This document shows positions 52,468-63,502 of a DNA stretch of 64,000 bases, piece after piece. This DNA is from Saccharomyces uvarum. Its lineage: Eukaryota > Ascomycota > Saccharomycetes > Saccharomycetales > Saccharomycetaceae. Position 1 is the stretch's first letter. The number at the start of each line of letters is the position of its first letter. Location of the stretch: NCBI GenBank assembly GCA_947243795.1, contig OX365934.1, positions 1 through 64,000 on the forward strand, in the 5' to 3' direction. The notes under the pieces were generated by a model that worked only from the letters and a program-made list of their open reading frames with translations, had not been told where the DNA came from and made no database searches. The translations under genes and the position numbers were made by a program.

Positions 52468-53229
52468 CTATATCTTTTCGTCTGTCCCTGCCGCGGTGGA
52501 ATTAGAATGTGGTTGTTCTTGTATTATTTTGGTAGTAATTTTTTTGTCCACATGATTATCTTCAGCATCGTCACTATCTCCTGTTTTTTTTAATTTCATG
52601 GCTTTGATTTCAGCAGCAGTCAAGAACCTCCCACCTTCACCACGAGGTCTTCGCATTGCATGCTTATGTCGAGACTCGTGCAGGTATGGCTTTCTTTCCC
52701 TTGATATTCGTAATTTTTCCTCTAGTTTGGCCCTTGCATACCGCCTCTTCAAGATTCGGTAGTATTGCTTAGCATTAACATAAAAAGGCTGCTCTGACAT
52801 GGCTGTCCCTATAGTTTCATTCTGTAAGTTTGGCTGACCCTGCGTGTACTGAGCTTGCACAACCAGTTGCTGCTGTTGTTGTTGCTGATGATGAGAAGGA
52901 GGCGGTAATGTCGTTACCGCAGCGTAGCTTGTAAATTCAGTAGACGCATCTGTCGAGGCGGCACTTGAAGGTGTATATTGTGGTTGTGATTCTAGCGAGT
53001 CCATAGCTCTGTTCTGCGATGCTCGTAACCTGTTAAACAAAAACAAATCGTCTTCATTAGCAGTCTGTTGGTCTTCGCTTCTTCGAGACGGAGTATTGTC
53101 CATATCCATACTCATCTCCATGGGCTTCCCCTGGAGAGATGAGCTGCGTGAATTGGCGGCAGCTGCTGCTTCAGATTGCAGGTCTACTTCCAATGGGTGA
53201 AATTTCGCATCCGTTTCGTCTGCAGACAT
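52468..53229 (-). CDS. HAP2: CCAAT-binding factor subunit Hap2 (NF-YA)
   Basis: This 253-residue subunit of the Hap2/3/4/5 complex activates respiratory genes at CCAAT boxes. The NF-YA core is complete: subunit-association helix [17 protein letters not shown] (about 144-160), linker, and DNA-binding segment [20 protein letters not shown] (about 182-201). Before it lies a Gln-rich stretch ([10 protein letters not shown]) that varies among species; S. cerevisiae Hap2 has 265 residues. The N terminus is acidic and Ser-rich. Confidence 0.96.
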   Translation of the reverse strand: MSADETDAKFHPLEVDLQSEAAAAANSRSSSLQGKPMEMSMDMDNTPSRRSEDQQTANEDDLFLFNRLRASQNRAMDSLESQPQYTPSSAASTDASTEFTSYAAVTTLPPPSHHQQQQQQQLVVQAQYTQGQPNLQNETIGTAMSEQPFYVNAKQYYRILKRRYARAKLEEKLRISRERKPYLHESRHKHAMRRPRGEGGRFLTAAEIKAMKLKKTGDSDDAEDNHVDKKITTKIIQEQPHSNSTAAGTDEKI

Positions 53230-53498
53230 GGCGTTCTTTTTCTTCTTTCAAAAGAAAATCCTTCTTGAAACACAGATCCGAACAGTATAATTAGTGACAG
53301 TGAATTGAACTACACACTATTATGCCTCGCCCTTGCTCAGCCATCTCCATCATTTGCACTTTATTTATTCATTGCAGTCCCCTTGTAAGCAGAGATTAAA
53401 AGAGCAATATAAGCAGTTTCCGGGTAAGAAGTCCTGCAAATGAGTGTAAAAGAGAGATATAATGGGCTATTTACATGTATTAGTTGCTAATTGTGAGG

Positions 53499-55520
53499 TT
53501 ATTTACATGGCTGGATAGCCGATTTGCGGGCCACACGATAGAGTTCGAATAGAGCAGCTGCAGTGATACCCTGTATCCGTCTTGCCTGGCCTATGGTCAA
53601 TGGCCGGACGCGGTTCAAGAGCAGTTTGCATTCGGTGGAAAGCGTGGGAATCTGGCAATAATCGTAGTCTTGCGGCAGCAGCATTTTCTCATCTGCTTGG
53701 AAGGCCTTCACGAACTGGTTCTGCTTGACTATGTAAGGCTCGTACTTGCCCTGGACGTTGATCTTGGTGACAATGTGCGCTGGGATGGCCTGAACGTCAA
53801 TAGGCAGTTCTGGAACGCATTCGCACAACTTGTGTAGATCCATACCCTTGAATCTGAATAGCTCCCATGCAGACCTGTTCTCAGCCTGCGGGGCGATATT
53901 GGTGTGCAGTAGACTGGACCATTTCTGTGAGCTTAGTTTGAAGCTTTGCAGCACGCGAATGGTCTCATCGTAAAGCTGCCTGTCCCTAGAGTGTTGGTTC
54001 AGGCGAGCTGGCGAAACGATTCCCAGTTGAGCACCGAGAGGTGTCAATCTGAAATCCGCATTGTCGGCCCTCACACTAATTCTAAATTCAGATCTTGAGG
54101 TGAACATTCTATATGGTTCAATGACACCGTTATTGATCAAATCGTCGATGAGTACCCCGATGTACGCCTGGGACCTCTGCAGGATCAATTGCTCCCGCTG
54201 TGGTGGTGGTGGCCGCGACGATAGGCCTGCATTAATACCTGCGATGATTCCCTGAGCAGCGGCTTCTTCGTAGCCCGTTGTACCATTTATCTGCCCCGCC
54301 AAGAACAGCCCCTCGACCAGTTTTGTCTCCAAACTGGGTTTCAACTGTCTTGGGTCCACGTAGTCGTATTCCACGCCGTATGCTGGCTGTAAGATCTCGA
54401 CATCTGCTAGGCCGGGAATAAGCCTCATCATTTGTAGCTGGACATCCTCGGGCATGGAGTTGGATATCCCGTTAGGGTATATGACGTGGGAGTCGAAACC
54501 CTCGGGTTCAAGCCATATCTTATGGGTGGATCTGTCCGGGAACCTCACGATCTTGGCTTCGATGGAGGGACAGTACCGCGGGCCCTTGATGGTCGTATCC
54601 TGAATGTGAATAGATTGATGCAGGTTGGCGCGCAAGAAGTCGTGCATTTCTGGCGTAGTTTGGGTGCCGAAGCAATCCAGTTGCTTGGAGGGCTCGACCA
54701 AGACGGTCTCGTTCATGAAGCTCATGGGGATGGGCACGGCATCGCCCTTTTGGATCTCTAGGGCGCTGAAGTCAATGGATTCTTTAACCAATCTGGCCGG
54801 AGTTCCAGTCTTGAGTCGTCCCAGCTGGAACCCTGCCTCGTTCTGCAGCGTGTTGCTTATGCCATAAGTGGGCTGTTCGCCAATTCTGCCAGCTGGGATA
54901 CGCTTGTTGCCAATATGAATTTCTGCACTCAAGAACGTACCCGTGGTGATTATGACCTGGTCGGCCCCTACCTGGGTACCGTCGTCCAAGACCACACCTT
55001 TGATAACTTTGTGGCCAGTGCCAGGATCGTACAGAACCAGGTCAGCGACCTTGTTCTGCAACAAACTCAAGTTTGGATGCGCTTCTTTGTTAAAGAGCTC
55101 CCTTTGCATGTAGGCCTTGTACAGCTCTCTGTCAATCTGGGCCCTGGGCCCCCACACAGCAGGGCCCTTGCTTCTGTTGAGCATCTTGAACTGGACGCCA
55201 GCCAGGTCGGTAACTTTACCCATCAGCCCATCGAGAGCGTCGATCTCTTTGACTAGGATGCCCTTGCCCACCCCACCGATGGAAGGGTTGCACGAACACG
55301 TACCGATTGCCATCAGCGATGGCGTGATGAGAGTAGTGTGAGCCCCAGCCCTGGACGAGGCAGCTGCAGCTTCGCAGCCTGCATGGCCAGCACCGATGAC
55401 GACGACTTGGGTCGTCGTCTTGGGCTGGAAGCTTGCCAGAGAAGATATGGTCAACGGCCTCCTGAGGGACTGCGAGAGGACCAAACTACGTCGAGGTGTG
55501 AATGCTGTTACACGTAGCAT
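53499..55520 (-). CDS. MTO1: Mitochondrial tRNA modification protein Mto1 (MnmG/GidA family)
   Basis: This 673-residue FAD protein, with Mss1, installs the carboxymethylaminomethyl group on U34 of mitochondrial tRNAs. It has the FAD motif [14 protein letters not shown] (about 38-51), the GidA signatures [13 protein letters not shown] and [12 protein letters not shown], and the conserved [16 protein letters not shown]. The N terminus ([20 protein letters not shown]) is a basic, hydroxyl-rich mitochondrial presequence. I chose this ATG because it matches S. cerevisiae Mto1 (679). The frame is open to 55658 but has no further ATG. It carries a Pro-rich insertion [10 protein letters not shown]. 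Confidence 0.95.
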   Translation of the reverse strand: MLRVTAFTPRRSLVLSQSLRRPLTISSLASFQPKTTTQVVVIGAGHAGCEAAAASSRAGAHTTLITPSLMAIGTCSCNPSIGGVGKGILVKEIDALDGLMGKVTDLAGVQFKMLNRSKGPAVWGPRAQIDRELYKAYMQRELFNKEAHPNLSLLQNKVADLVLYDPGTGHKVIKGVVLDDGTQVGADQVIITTGTFLSAEIHIGNKRIPAGRIGEQPTYGISNTLQNEAGFQLGRLKTGTPARLVKESIDFSALEIQKGDAVPIPMSFMNETVLVEPSKQLDCFGTQTTPEMHDFLRANLHQSIHIQDTTIKGPRYCPSIEAKIVRFPDRSTHKIWLEPEGFDSHVIYPNGISNSMPEDVQLQMMRLIPGLADVEILQPAYGVEYDYVDPRQLKPSLETKLVEGLFLAGQINGTTGYEEAAAQGIIAGINAGLSSRPPPPQREQLILQRSQAYIGVLIDDLINNGVIEPYRMFTSRSEFRISVRADNADFRLTPLGAQLGIVSPARLNQHSRDRQLYDETIRVLQSFKLSSQKWSSLLHTNIAPQAENRSAWELFRFKGMDLHKLCECVPELPIDVQAIPAHIVTKINVQGKYEPYIVKQNQFVKAFQADEKMLLPQDYDYCQIPTLSTECKLLLNRVRPLTIGQARRIQGITAAALFELYRVARKSAIQPCK

Positions 55521-55959
55521 CGTTTGGAGCGCTTGAGGTACCGTGTTGAAGGGAGTGTCCAGTATATTCACAAGTATATAGTTCTTTCGAGGTCTAGATG
55601 TACTATGTGTTTCTGCGAAGAGTAGGCACGGGAAGAGGTGCACCAACCGAAGCCACAAGAGTTCAAATATACAAGCGTAACTAAAACGTCTACAGGGTTA
55701 CAAGACCTGTACAGCTCGCCAGTGGAGAGACTACCGTACGGTACGGTTCCTCTACTGAGCGACGTCCAAGCGAACGACAAGAAGCAATTGCAAAACCAGT
55801 ACAAAGGAACACAATCAACAGGTGCCAGCCCTAGCGGCTGGGGCTGCAGTGACTAACGCCCCGGCACCCGGAGTGTTTCTTGATCTCCACTGCTCTTACT
55901 CTTCTGGTTATATTAGCTGTTTTCTTTTCTTTTTCCAAAATTTTTCACTTTTTTTCAGT

Positions 55960-55965
55960 TGACTC
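55960..55965 (+). promoter_or_regulatory. Bas1/Gcn4 site (distal)
   Basis: TGACTC, about 205 bp before the ADE5,7 ATG. Adenine-pathway genes in Saccharomyces are activated by Bas1/Bas2 at TGACTC, often as a pair. Confidence 0.65.
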
Positions 55966-55992
55966 GCCCCGTCGTCGGTGACAAGCGCCGAC

Positions 55993-55998
55993 TGACTC
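55993..55998 (+). promoter_or_regulatory. Bas1/Gcn4 site (proximal)
   Basis: This second TGACTC starts 33 bp after the first, in the same orientation. That is about three helical turns, so both sites face the same side of the DNA. Confidence 0.65.
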
Positions 55999-56169
55999 GT
56001 GTTCCACTAATAACAGCAATAATGAGTGCGTGATGGACCTTGAAGTTGGTATTTAAGTCAGGTAGAGAGGCCACTGCAACCGCTATTAACCGTCTCAAGA
56101 GGCACCACTAGTAGCACAGTTACTTCTCCTTTCCTTCTTGGCTCGACTTCAAGAGGACCATCCCCCGAT

Positions 56170-58578
56170 ATGCTTAATATTCTCGTTTTAGGAAACGGTG
56201 CAAGAGAACATGCTCTTGTCACCAAGTTAGCTCAGTCACCCACCGTGGCCAAGATCTACGTCGCTCCAGGAAATGGAGGGACTGCAACCATGGACCGGTC
56301 GCGCGTGGTGAACTGGGACGTTACCCCAGACGCTGTGAACTTTTCTCGTTTGCAGTCGATGGCTGTGGAGCATAAGATCAACTTGGTCATCCCAGGCCCA
56401 GAGTTGCCTCTAGTCAACGGTATCACCACCGTTTTCCATAACGTCGGTATCCCTGTGTTCGGACCCTCCGCAAAAGCTGCTCAGTTAGAGGCCTCCAAGG
56501 CATTCTCCAAGAGATTCATGTCTAAGCACAACATTCCTACCGCATCGTACGATGTCTTCACCAAGCCAGAGGAGGCCATTTCGTTCTTGCAAGCGCACCC
56601 TGACAGTGCCTTCGTCATTAAAGCTGATGGGATTGCTGCAGGTAAGGGTGTCATCATCCCTGCCAATATTGAGGAGTCCATCCAGGCCATCAACGACATC
56701 ATGGTCAGCAAACAGTTCGGCGAAGACGCTGGCAAACAGGTCGTTATCGAGCAATTCTTGGAAGGTGACGAAATCTCTTTGCTCACAATTGTCGATGGGT
56801 ACTCCCATTTCAACTTGCCCGTTGCTCAGGACCACAAGAGGATCTTCGACGGCGACCAAGGCCTAAATACCGGTGGAATGGGTGCCTATGCCCCTGCCCC
56901 TGTTGCCACACCATCTCTTTTGAAGACCATAGACTCCCAGATCGTCAAGCCTACGATCGAGGGGATGAGACGCGACGGTATGCCCTTTGTCGGTGTGCTG
57001 TTCACCGGGATGATTTTGGTGAAGGACACCAAGACCAACCAACTCGTTCCAGAAGTGTTAGAATATAACGTTAGATTCGGTGACCCAGAGACACAGGCGG
57101 TTTTGAGTTTGCTCGATGACCAAACAGATTTGGCTCAAGTCCTCTTGGCTGCCGCTGAGCACCGTTTGGATTCCGTCAACATCGGTATTGACAGCACAAG
57201 ATCTGCCGTGACTGTTGTAGTGGCTGCCGGAGGATATCCTGAGTCATACGCCAAGGGCCACAAGATCACTCTGGACACTGATAAGTTGCCACCTCACACA
57301 CAAATTTTCCAAGCAGGTACCAAATACGATGCCGCTACTGATTCTCTATTGACCAACGGTGGTAGAGTTCTCTCAGTGACTTCTACCGCCCAAGATTTGA
57401 AAACTGCGGTAAACACAGTATACGAAGCCATCAAATGTGTTCATTTCCAAGACGCGTACTACAGAAAGGACATAGCATACCGTGCATTCCAAAAATCGGA
57501 ATCGTCAAAGGTTGCCATCACATATGCCGACTCTGGTGTCTCCGTCGATAACGGTAACAACCTTGTGCAGTCCATTAAAAACATGGTCAGGTCCACTAGA
57601 AGACCAGGTGCCGATTCAGACATTGGTGGATTTGGTGGTCTTTTTGACTTGGCTCAAGCCGGTTTCCGTCAAAACGAAGAAACCCTACTAGTGGGTGCTA
57701 CTGATGGTGTCGGTACCAAATTGATCATTGCCCAAGAGACCGGCATTCACAACACCGTCGGTATCGACCTGGTGGCCATGAATGTCAATGATTTGGTGGT
57801 CCAAGGTGCTGAACCTTTGTTCTTCTTAGATTATTTTGCCACTGGTTCCCTTGACATCCAAATCGCATGCGATTTCGTGTCTGGTGTCGCCAATGGGTGT
57901 ATCCAAAGTGGATGTGCCCTTGTGGGTGGTGAAACTTCTGAAATGCCCGGTATGTATCCACCTGGTCACTACGACACCAACGGTACTGCTGTCGGTGCCG
58001 TATGCAGACAAGATATCCTACCTAAGATAAGTGAAATGGCCGTAGGCGATGTTCTATTGGGTCTTGCCTCCAGCGGTGTCCACTCCAATGGTTTCTCCTT
58101 GGTCAGAAAGATTATCCAACACGTCGCATTACCATGGGATGCTCCATGTCCTTGGGATGAATCGAAGACATTGGGTGAAGGTATCCTTGAACCAACAAAA
58201 ATTTACGTCAAGCAATTGTTGCCATCAATCAGACAAAGACTGCTACTAGGTTTGGCTCATATCACAGGTGGTGGTCTAGTGGAGAATATCCCAAGAGCAA
58301 TCCCAGACCATTTACAAGCCCGCGTGGACATGTCCACCTGGGAAGTACCCCGTGTCTTTAAATGGTTCGGCCAAGCAGGTAATGTTCCACACGACGATAT
58401 TCTAAGAACTTTCAACATGGGTGTTGGTATGGTCTTGATCGTCAAGAAGGAAAACGTCAAGGCTGTCTGTGATTCATTAACCGAAGAAGGCGAAACCGTT
58501 TGGGAACTTGGTTCTTTGCAAGAAAAACCAAAGGATGGTCCAGGCTGTGTAATTGAAAACGGAACCAACCTTTACTAA
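56170..58578 (+). CDS. ADE5,7: Bifunctional GAR synthetase / AIR synthetase
   Basis: This 802-residue enzyme of de novo purine synthesis joins phosphoribosylamine-glycine ligase (N-terminal half, about 1-430) to phosphoribosylformylglycinamidine cyclo-ligase (C-terminal half, about 445-800). The ligase half has VLGNGAREHAL at the start and the ATP-grasp segment VIKADGIAAGKGVI. The cyclase half has TYADSGVSVDNGN, GATDGVGTKL and GGETSEMPGMYPPG. Length is identical to S. cerevisiae Ade5,7. Paired Bas1 sites upstream fit control by adenine. Confidence 0.98.
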   Translation: MLNILVLGNGAREHALVTKLAQSPTVAKIYVAPGNGGTATMDRSRVVNWDVTPDAVNFSRLQSMAVEHKINLVIPGPELPLVNGITTVFHNVGIPVFGPSAKAAQLEASKAFSKRFMSKHNIPTASYDVFTKPEEAISFLQAHPDSAFVIKADGIAAGKGVIIPANIEESIQAINDIMVSKQFGEDAGKQVVIEQFLEGDEISLLTIVDGYSHFNLPVAQDHKRIFDGDQGLNTGGMGAYAPAPVATPSLLKTIDSQIVKPTIEGMRRDGMPFVGVLFTGMILVKDTKTNQLVPEVLEYNVRFGDPETQAVLSLLDDQTDLAQVLLAAAEHRLDSVNIGIDSTRSAVTVVVAAGGYPESYAKGHKITLDTDKLPPHTQIFQAGTKYDAATDSLLTNGGRVLSVTSTAQDLKTAVNTVYEAIKCVHFQDAYYRKDIAYRAFQKSESSKVAITYADSGVSVDNGNNLVQSIKNMVRSTRRPGADSDIGGFGGLFDLAQAGFRQNEETLLVGATDGVGTKLIIAQETGIHNTVGIDLVAMNVNDLVVQGAEPLFFLDYFATGSLDIQIACDFVSGVANGCIQSGCALVGGETSEMPGMYPPGHYDTNGTAVGAVCRQDILPKISEMAVGDVLLGLASSGVHSNGFSLVRKIIQHVALPWDAPCPWDESKTLGEGILEPTKIYVKQLLPSIRQRLLLGLAHITGGGLVENIPRAIPDHLQARVDMSTWEVPRVFKWFGQAGNVPHDDILRTFNMGVGMVLIVKKENVKAVCDSLTEEGETVWELGSLQEKPKDGPGCVIENGTNLY

Positions 58579-58819
58579 TCAATGACATTTACTCTACACT
58601 AGATACGTATATGCGCATACTTATATTATATACACTTTTTACATAAGAATACTTAATAAAGATACTACGATAATTTTTTTTTATTTTTTTCTTCGTTCTC
58701 GCATTACTCTTGAAATGCAAAAAAAGAATGTAATAAAAAAGGATAGATATGTTCAGCAAGAAATAGGGCAATAACAAAGGGACGTTGCTGAGGATTCTGT
58801 TACGAATTAGCTGTGAACG

Positions 58820-61552
58820 ATGGATCAAGAGGGCCAGCCATTGCTTTCAAAAGAGTTTCAGCAGGTTTTACTCACTACAGCATCCGGAAACAATTCATCG
58901 TGGACAGAAAGGACCAATTCCAACACTGACGGTAACAATGCTGTGAAGCACGATCCCACGTTGGGACAAAGCGACATCTTTGATTTGGATGCTCAGTCGT
59001 TTGATAAATGGGTCCCCTTTTTAAGGAGCTCACTTGATGAAAGCCAATTGGAACCCATGATTGATGAATTGGAAAACTCCATTGAAGATCATTTTCAAGG
59101 CCTTGAATTGCAATTGTTACAAGACTCACAAATGAACGACAAACTTGAAACATCGATAGATGAGATTGCAAATATTCAAAATATGGTTCAAGATACTTTG
59201 TCGAGTGAGATTTCCAAGTTTCAAATGAAATTAAGTGAATCATCAAATGAACTAATTGTGAAAAAGCAATTGTATGTCAACAATAAAAAGATCTCGTTAA
59301 AGATTTCTGAAGCCACTATCTTGATCACTAAAGTCGTTAGAATCCTAGAGCTATCAAGTAAATGTCAAGAGTTGATCACCGAAAGGAAATTTTTTAAAGT
59401 CTTACAAAATTTGGACAGTTTGGAAAAATTGTATCTACAAGAATTTAAAAATTACAATTTCCAGTTTTTAATTGAAATTTACAACTCCATACCTTTTCTA
59501 CAAAAAGTTACCAAGGATGAGTGTATAAATTTAATAAGAAACTCTCTTAATTTAAATCTGGGGAAGAATTTGATAAAAGCGGGACAAGAATTTCTTACGA
59601 TTTACAAAGAAGAGTTATTGCCACAATGGCTTGAAACTAGATCTAAAATGAAACTGGCAAATTTCAAATTTAATTCACCCGTCGAAATTTCTATGAGAGA
59701 TGAATCGTCTATGGCAAAGTTGAACTTAAACGAATTTTTTCAATTAGATGACTTCCATGATTCCATAATGATTTTTCAAAATTTGAACGAATTGAATTCC
59801 CTTTTCAGTGAGTTTAATAAAGAATATGAGCTGAGGAAAACAAAACTGATGTATCCGTTGATTTGGAAGAAGAATAAAACTGCTAATTATCAGATGAATT
59901 CATTATTACGTGGTACCGGTACCACTCCGGGTGCTCCCGGTCATGATATTTCTGCGGATGATGCGTTCACACAAAGTTTAAGTTTATCTTTCTTACAGGA
60001 CTATTTCTTGAGAATTCTCGGGTTCTTGTTATATGATATCAACTTGAATAAAGCTACTGAATTTATCCTTGTTGATAACAATTATAACTCCACGAATGAA
60101 TTTTGGGATGGGCTTATGGATAGATTAGCGCCATATTTGAAATACTACATCGACAAAAAGCTTAAGACAGAGGCCGATATGATTACTCTAAAAGATTTCC
60201 TTTGTATTTATGTTGCTATTTTGGAGAATTTTAAATTAAACATTGAACCTCTTTATAAAATTCTGATTTCAATCTTCAAGAAATTTTGCTCTCTATCCTT
60301 GAACGCCTTCAATGATGAATTTCAAATCTTGTTGAACGACGATGATTTCATGCCTTTGTCAATCAACGATAAGACATTATATGAAAAAGTTTTGAAAATT
60401 TGCTGGATGAAGGAAGATGAACACCCTAATCTGCCAGATCCCATGAGCGAAGAACCATTTTCGGTAACTTTGCCTTTTTCCCCTTTATATCCAATGACGT
60501 GCACTTTAGCTAAGAAAACATACTCCAAATTAACGGCATTCCTATCCACATTTTACCGTCATGAATTACACACTTTGAACAATATCTTGGTGAAGTTGAT
60601 GGATGACATATTCAATGATATTGTTAATAAAAAGATCCGTTCTAAGCTGGAAAGTACCTCAAGAGAAGAAATTGCACAGATCTTGATTAATTTAGATTAT
60701 TTCATTATTGCAGCAAAAGAATTCAGCAATTTCATGACCAGAGAAAATATTTTACAAAATCCAGATATGGAAATACGGTTATCTTCAATAAAGCATCTTG
60801 CAGAGAGCAGAAAGCTCGCGGAAACAAAATTAATTGAATTAATCGATTCTAAGATATCAGACATCCTCGAAACTATAGAAATTGACTGGCAAATAAGGGA
60901 GGTTAGAAAAGACCCGGATATCTCTATTATTGACCTGGCGCAATTCCTAGAAATGATGTTTGCCAGTACTCTACAAAATTTACCATACAGCGTTCAAACA
61001 TTGCTAATTTTTCGTGAATTTGACTCTTTAACAAGGCAGTTTATGGACATATTATTGCATGATACACCAAGTATAATTACGCATGACAGTGTGATGAACT
61101 TTGAAGTTGATATTAATTATCTAGAAAGCATTATCCCCCGGATTTTCCCCTCCACTCCAGGTGTTATAGACAGTAATGGATACCAGTCGCCAATGACGCC
61201 TTCGACACCGACATTTCCAAGTGCCAATGGCGTTGACGCTCCTACCTTATTTGAAAACAATATTAAATCATTAGAGGCTACATTCATGGAATTGAAGCAG
61301 TGTATAGAACTATTAAAGGCGCAGGGTAAAGACTATAATGAACCAGAAATAAGATTAAGAAAATATTCAAGAATCAGGCAGGAAGATGCGGCTCTTCTAT
61401 TAAGCAAAATTCAACCTTCTGTACCACCTACAGATGGAAGTAACGATGATGATAATAGCACAATGGACAGTAGCAGCATATTCAACTCTGATTCAGCCAA
61501 CGGAATGGACTCCAGCACAAGCAGAATAGCCAAATTTTTCAATAGACGTTAG
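58820..61552 (+). CDS. SEC15: Exocyst subunit Sec15
   Basis: This 910-residue exocyst component is the effector of the Rab GTPase Sec4 on secretory vesicles. It is mainly helical, with an N-terminal coiled-coil stretch (about 70-150) and C-terminal helical bundles (IIDLAQFLEMMFASTLQNLP near 715). A Ser/Thr/Pro-rich linker (YQSPMTPSTPTFPS) and a Ser/Asp-rich tail ending IAKFFNRR follow. Length equals S. cerevisiae Sec15 (910). Confidence 0.96.
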   Translation: MDQEGQPLLSKEFQQVLLTTASGNNSSWTERTNSNTDGNNAVKHDPTLGQSDIFDLDAQSFDKWVPFLRSSLDESQLEPMIDELENSIEDHFQGLELQLLQDSQMNDKLETSIDEIANIQNMVQDTLSSEISKFQMKLSESSNELIVKKQLYVNNKKISLKISEATILITKVVRILELSSKCQELITERKFFKVLQNLDSLEKLYLQEFKNYNFQFLIEIYNSIPFLQKVTKDECINLIRNSLNLNLGKNLIKAGQEFLTIYKEELLPQWLETRSKMKLANFKFNSPVEISMRDESSMAKLNLNEFFQLDDFHDSIMIFQNLNELNSLFSEFNKEYELRKTKLMYPLIWKKNKTANYQMNSLLRGTGTTPGAPGHDISADDAFTQSLSLSFLQDYFLRILGFLLYDINLNKATEFILVDNNYNSTNEFWDGLMDRLAPYLKYYIDKKLKTEADMITLKDFLCIYVAILENFKLNIEPLYKILISIFKKFCSLSLNAFNDEFQILLNDDDFMPLSINDKTLYEKVLKICWMKEDEHPNLPDPMSEEPFSVTLPFSPLYPMTCTLAKKTYSKLTAFLSTFYRHELHTLNNILVKLMDDIFNDIVNKKIRSKLESTSREEIAQILINLDYFIIAAKEFSNFMTRENILQNPDMEIRLSSIKHLAESRKLAETKLIELIDSKISDILETIEIDWQIREVRKDPDISIIDLAQFLEMMFASTLQNLPYSVQTLLIFREFDSLTRQFMDILLHDTPSIITHDSVMNFEVDINYLESIIPRIFPSTPGVIDSNGYQSPMTPSTPTFPSANGVDAPTLFENNIKSLEATFMELKQCIELLKAQGKDYNEPEIRLRKYSRIRQEDAALLLSKIQPSVPPTDGSNDDDNSTMDSSSIFNSDSANGMDSSTSRIAKFFNRR

Positions 61553-61780
61553 TGTTTCTGAAGCATCATTTAAGTATAATCGTTTGTACGCATATAGAAA
61601 AAGAATTTAGGATATTCTTGAAAGGACAAGTTTTTAGTTTTATTCCAAAAAAAGTTTATTCCAGAAATTAATTTTTTTTTACTTGAGAATTTTTTTGCAT
61701 TCATTAAAGAAGATCATCTTAAAAAGCCAATGTTCCATTGAAAAGATATTCTACGAACATTATAAAAAAGTAACACAGCC

Positions 61781-61837
61781 ATGGGTGAAAAACGTAATCG
61801 TGATAGTGGGAATGCAAATTCTCAAAAGAAGAAAAAG
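61781..61837 (+). CDS. TAN1: TAN1 exon 1
   Basis: These 57 nt encode 19 residues (MGEKRNRDSGNANSQKKKK), a basic N terminus that matches S. cerevisiae Tan1. The exon ends exactly at a codon boundary before GTATGT. Confidence 0.92.
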
Positions 61838-61894
61838 GTATGTTAATTTTCATTTGAATCATAGTCTTTCAAATACTAACAGCTAAAGCAATAG
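61838..61894 (+). other. TAN1 intron (57 nt)
   Basis: The signals are canonical: GTATGT at 61838, TACTAAC at 61874-61880 and AATAG ending at 61894. Branch-to-acceptor distance is about 15 nt. At 57 nt it is among the shortest yeast introns, like that of S. cerevisiae TAN1. Removal joins exon 1 in frame to FKVSTGFLDPGT. Confidence 0.95.
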
Positions 61895-62710
61895 TTTAAA
61901 GTATCTACTGGATTCTTAGATCCTGGTACATCTGGGATATATGCTACATGTTCAAGAAGACATGAACGTCAAGCTGCTCAAGAATTACAGCTTTTATTTG
62001 AGGAGAAGTTTCAAGAACTGTATGGAGACATCAATGATGACGAAAATGGAAGTGATGACGACAGTAAGGGAGAGGAAGAGCTGTCAATTGAAGATCAAAT
62101 CAAAAAAGAACTACAAGAACTAAAGGGTGAAGATTCAAACAAGGATTCAACTTCAGGAGAGACAAAGAAAAAAGACCCTTTGACTTTTATAGATCTGAAT
62201 TGTGAATGTGTGACCTTCTGTAAGACTAGAAAACCAATTGTCCCTGAAGAGTTCGTCCTAAGTATCATGAAGGATCTGGCAGATCCCAAAAATATGGTTA
62301 AGCGTACTAGATATGTTCAAAAGTTGACCCCGATTACGTATTCCTGTAACGCGAAGATGGAGCAATTGATCAAATTAGCTAATTTGGTCATCGGTCCACA
62401 TTTCCATGATCCTTCCAAAGTGACGAAAGATTTAAAATTTGCCGTGGAAGTAACAAGAAGAAACTTCAATACGATTGAGAGAATGGACATTATTAACCAG
62501 GTTGTCAAGCTGGTCAACAAGGAAGGTTCGGAGTCCAATCATACTGTAGACTTGAAAAACTATGACAAATTAATTCTTGTGGAATGCTTTAAGAGTAATA
62601 TCGGTATGTGTGTAGTAGATGGGGACTATAAGACCAAGTATCGTAAATATAACGTTCAACAGATTTATGAGTCCAAATTTCAAGAGGATGATGATAAAGA
62701 TGTAAAATAG
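61895..62710 (+). CDS. TAN1: tRNA acetyltransferase cofactor Tan1, exon 2
   Basis: Together with exon 1 this gives 290 residues (S. cerevisiae 289). Tan1 binds tRNA-Ser and tRNA-Leu and, with Kre33, is required for N4-acetylcytidine at position 12. The N-terminal part is charged. A THUMP domain occupies about 145-260 (RTRYVQKLTPITYSC, FAVEVTRRNFNTIERMDIIN, LVECFKSNIGMCVV). I begin the exon at the splice acceptor. The frame runs without interruption to 62710. Confidence 0.95.
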   Translation, partial: FKVSTGFLDPGTSGIYATCSRRHERQAAQELQLLFEEKFQELYGDINDDENGSDDDSKGEEELSIEDQIKKELQELKGEDSNKDSTSGETKKKDPLTFIDLNCECVTFCKTRKPIVPEEFVLSIMKDLADPKNMVKRTRYVQKLTPITYSCNAKMEQLIKLANLVIGPHFHDPSKVTKDLKFAVEVTRRNFNTIERMDIINQVVKLVNKEGSESNHTVDLKNYDKLILVECFKSNIGMCVVDGDYKTKYRKYNVQQIYESKFQEDDDKDVK

Positions 62711-62766
62711 AAAAGATTTATAAAAAGGTACAGATATATTTATGTGTATGTATATAGAGATGAACC

Positions 62767-63339
62767 TCAATCGGAAAACCATTTTAATCCACGATTATAG
62801 TCAACTATTTCTTCCCAAGGCAGCCAATCACTCTTGGAATTTGGGATGAGTCCCATAGAATTCAATTTCCTATACCCAATGTACATTAATACACCTTGGA
62901 AGACGATAAACATAAACATAGCAGTTTGCACTTGACTTTGTGTCTCCTTATTGCCCAATACTGGCTTGAATGCACTCCTGGTAGATAAAATGGCCTTGAT
63001 GGGTCCGGAGAGTAGCATCAGGGCAGTCATTATAGGGATGATTTGCAAAGATGTACCAGACATATACGACATGAAAATATTCATTGGAACAGATTTAGCC
63101 GGTTGAAACGCAATTTGCCATGCCTTCTGTACTTGCAATGTTGTTGTCTGGTTCTTTTGAGCTAGGCTAGTTGCTTGAGAAGTTGCTTCTCGTTGTTTCT
63201 TTGAAACGCTTCCTTTGGAAGCACCATTTTCAAATCCTGGTGGTGAAGCCAAAGTGTTTGAATTCTGAATGGTGTACTTTTCAATGTATTTAGTGTCCAA
63301 TAGGTGTTCAGCCCATTCTTCTGGTTCTTGTTGACTCAT
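62767..63339 (-). CDS. EMC4: ER membrane complex subunit Emc4
   Basis: This 190-residue subunit of the EMC insertase places tail-anchored and multipass proteins into the ER membrane. The N terminus is cytosolic (MSQQEPEEWAEHLLDTKYIE). The conserved core is AWQIAFQPAKSVPMNIFMSYMSG, with hydrophobic segments at about 100-120 and 140-158. The tail is WLPWEEIVDYNRGLKWFSD. Length equals S. cerevisiae Emc4. It is convergent with TAN1. Confidence 0.95.
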   Translation of the reverse strand: MSQQEPEEWAEHLLDTKYIEKYTIQNSNTLASPPGFENGASKGSVSKKQREATSQATSLAQKNQTTTLQVQKAWQIAFQPAKSVPMNIFMSYMSGTSLQIIPIMTALMLLSGPIKAILSTRSAFKPVLGNKETQSQVQTAMFMFIVFQGVLMYIGYRKLNSMGLIPNSKSDWLPWEEIVDYNRGLKWFSD

Positions 63340-63502
63340 TCCAGGTTGGTTAGGTTGGTTAGGTCGTTTGTCTTTTACCTTAATCGTAAATGTTGATTTC
63401 TTCAGTTCTTTTTCATTTTAGCTAAACCAAAAATAATACGCTTTTTTTTAGTTATTATTATAAAGGGAAAATTAAACTATTCATGTAAAAGAGCAAATTT
63501 AA

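Larger units (their letters stand above)
55521..56169 (+). promoter_or_regulatory. MTO1-ADE5,7 divergent promoter region
   Basis: This 649-bp region lies between the divergent MTO1 and ADE5,7 genes. It carries two TGACTC sites for Bas1/Gcn4 (separate entries) preceded by T-rich tracts. Short open frames on the plus strand (55638-55856) have no family features and are not called. Confidence 0.6.

Noticed and set aside
55638-55856. Small plus-strand open frame in the MTO1-ADE5,7 spacer (position of dubious YGL235W)
   Set aside because: It overlaps the MTO1 5' flank, lacks family features, and corresponds to a location where S. cerevisiae annotation is itself considered dubious.
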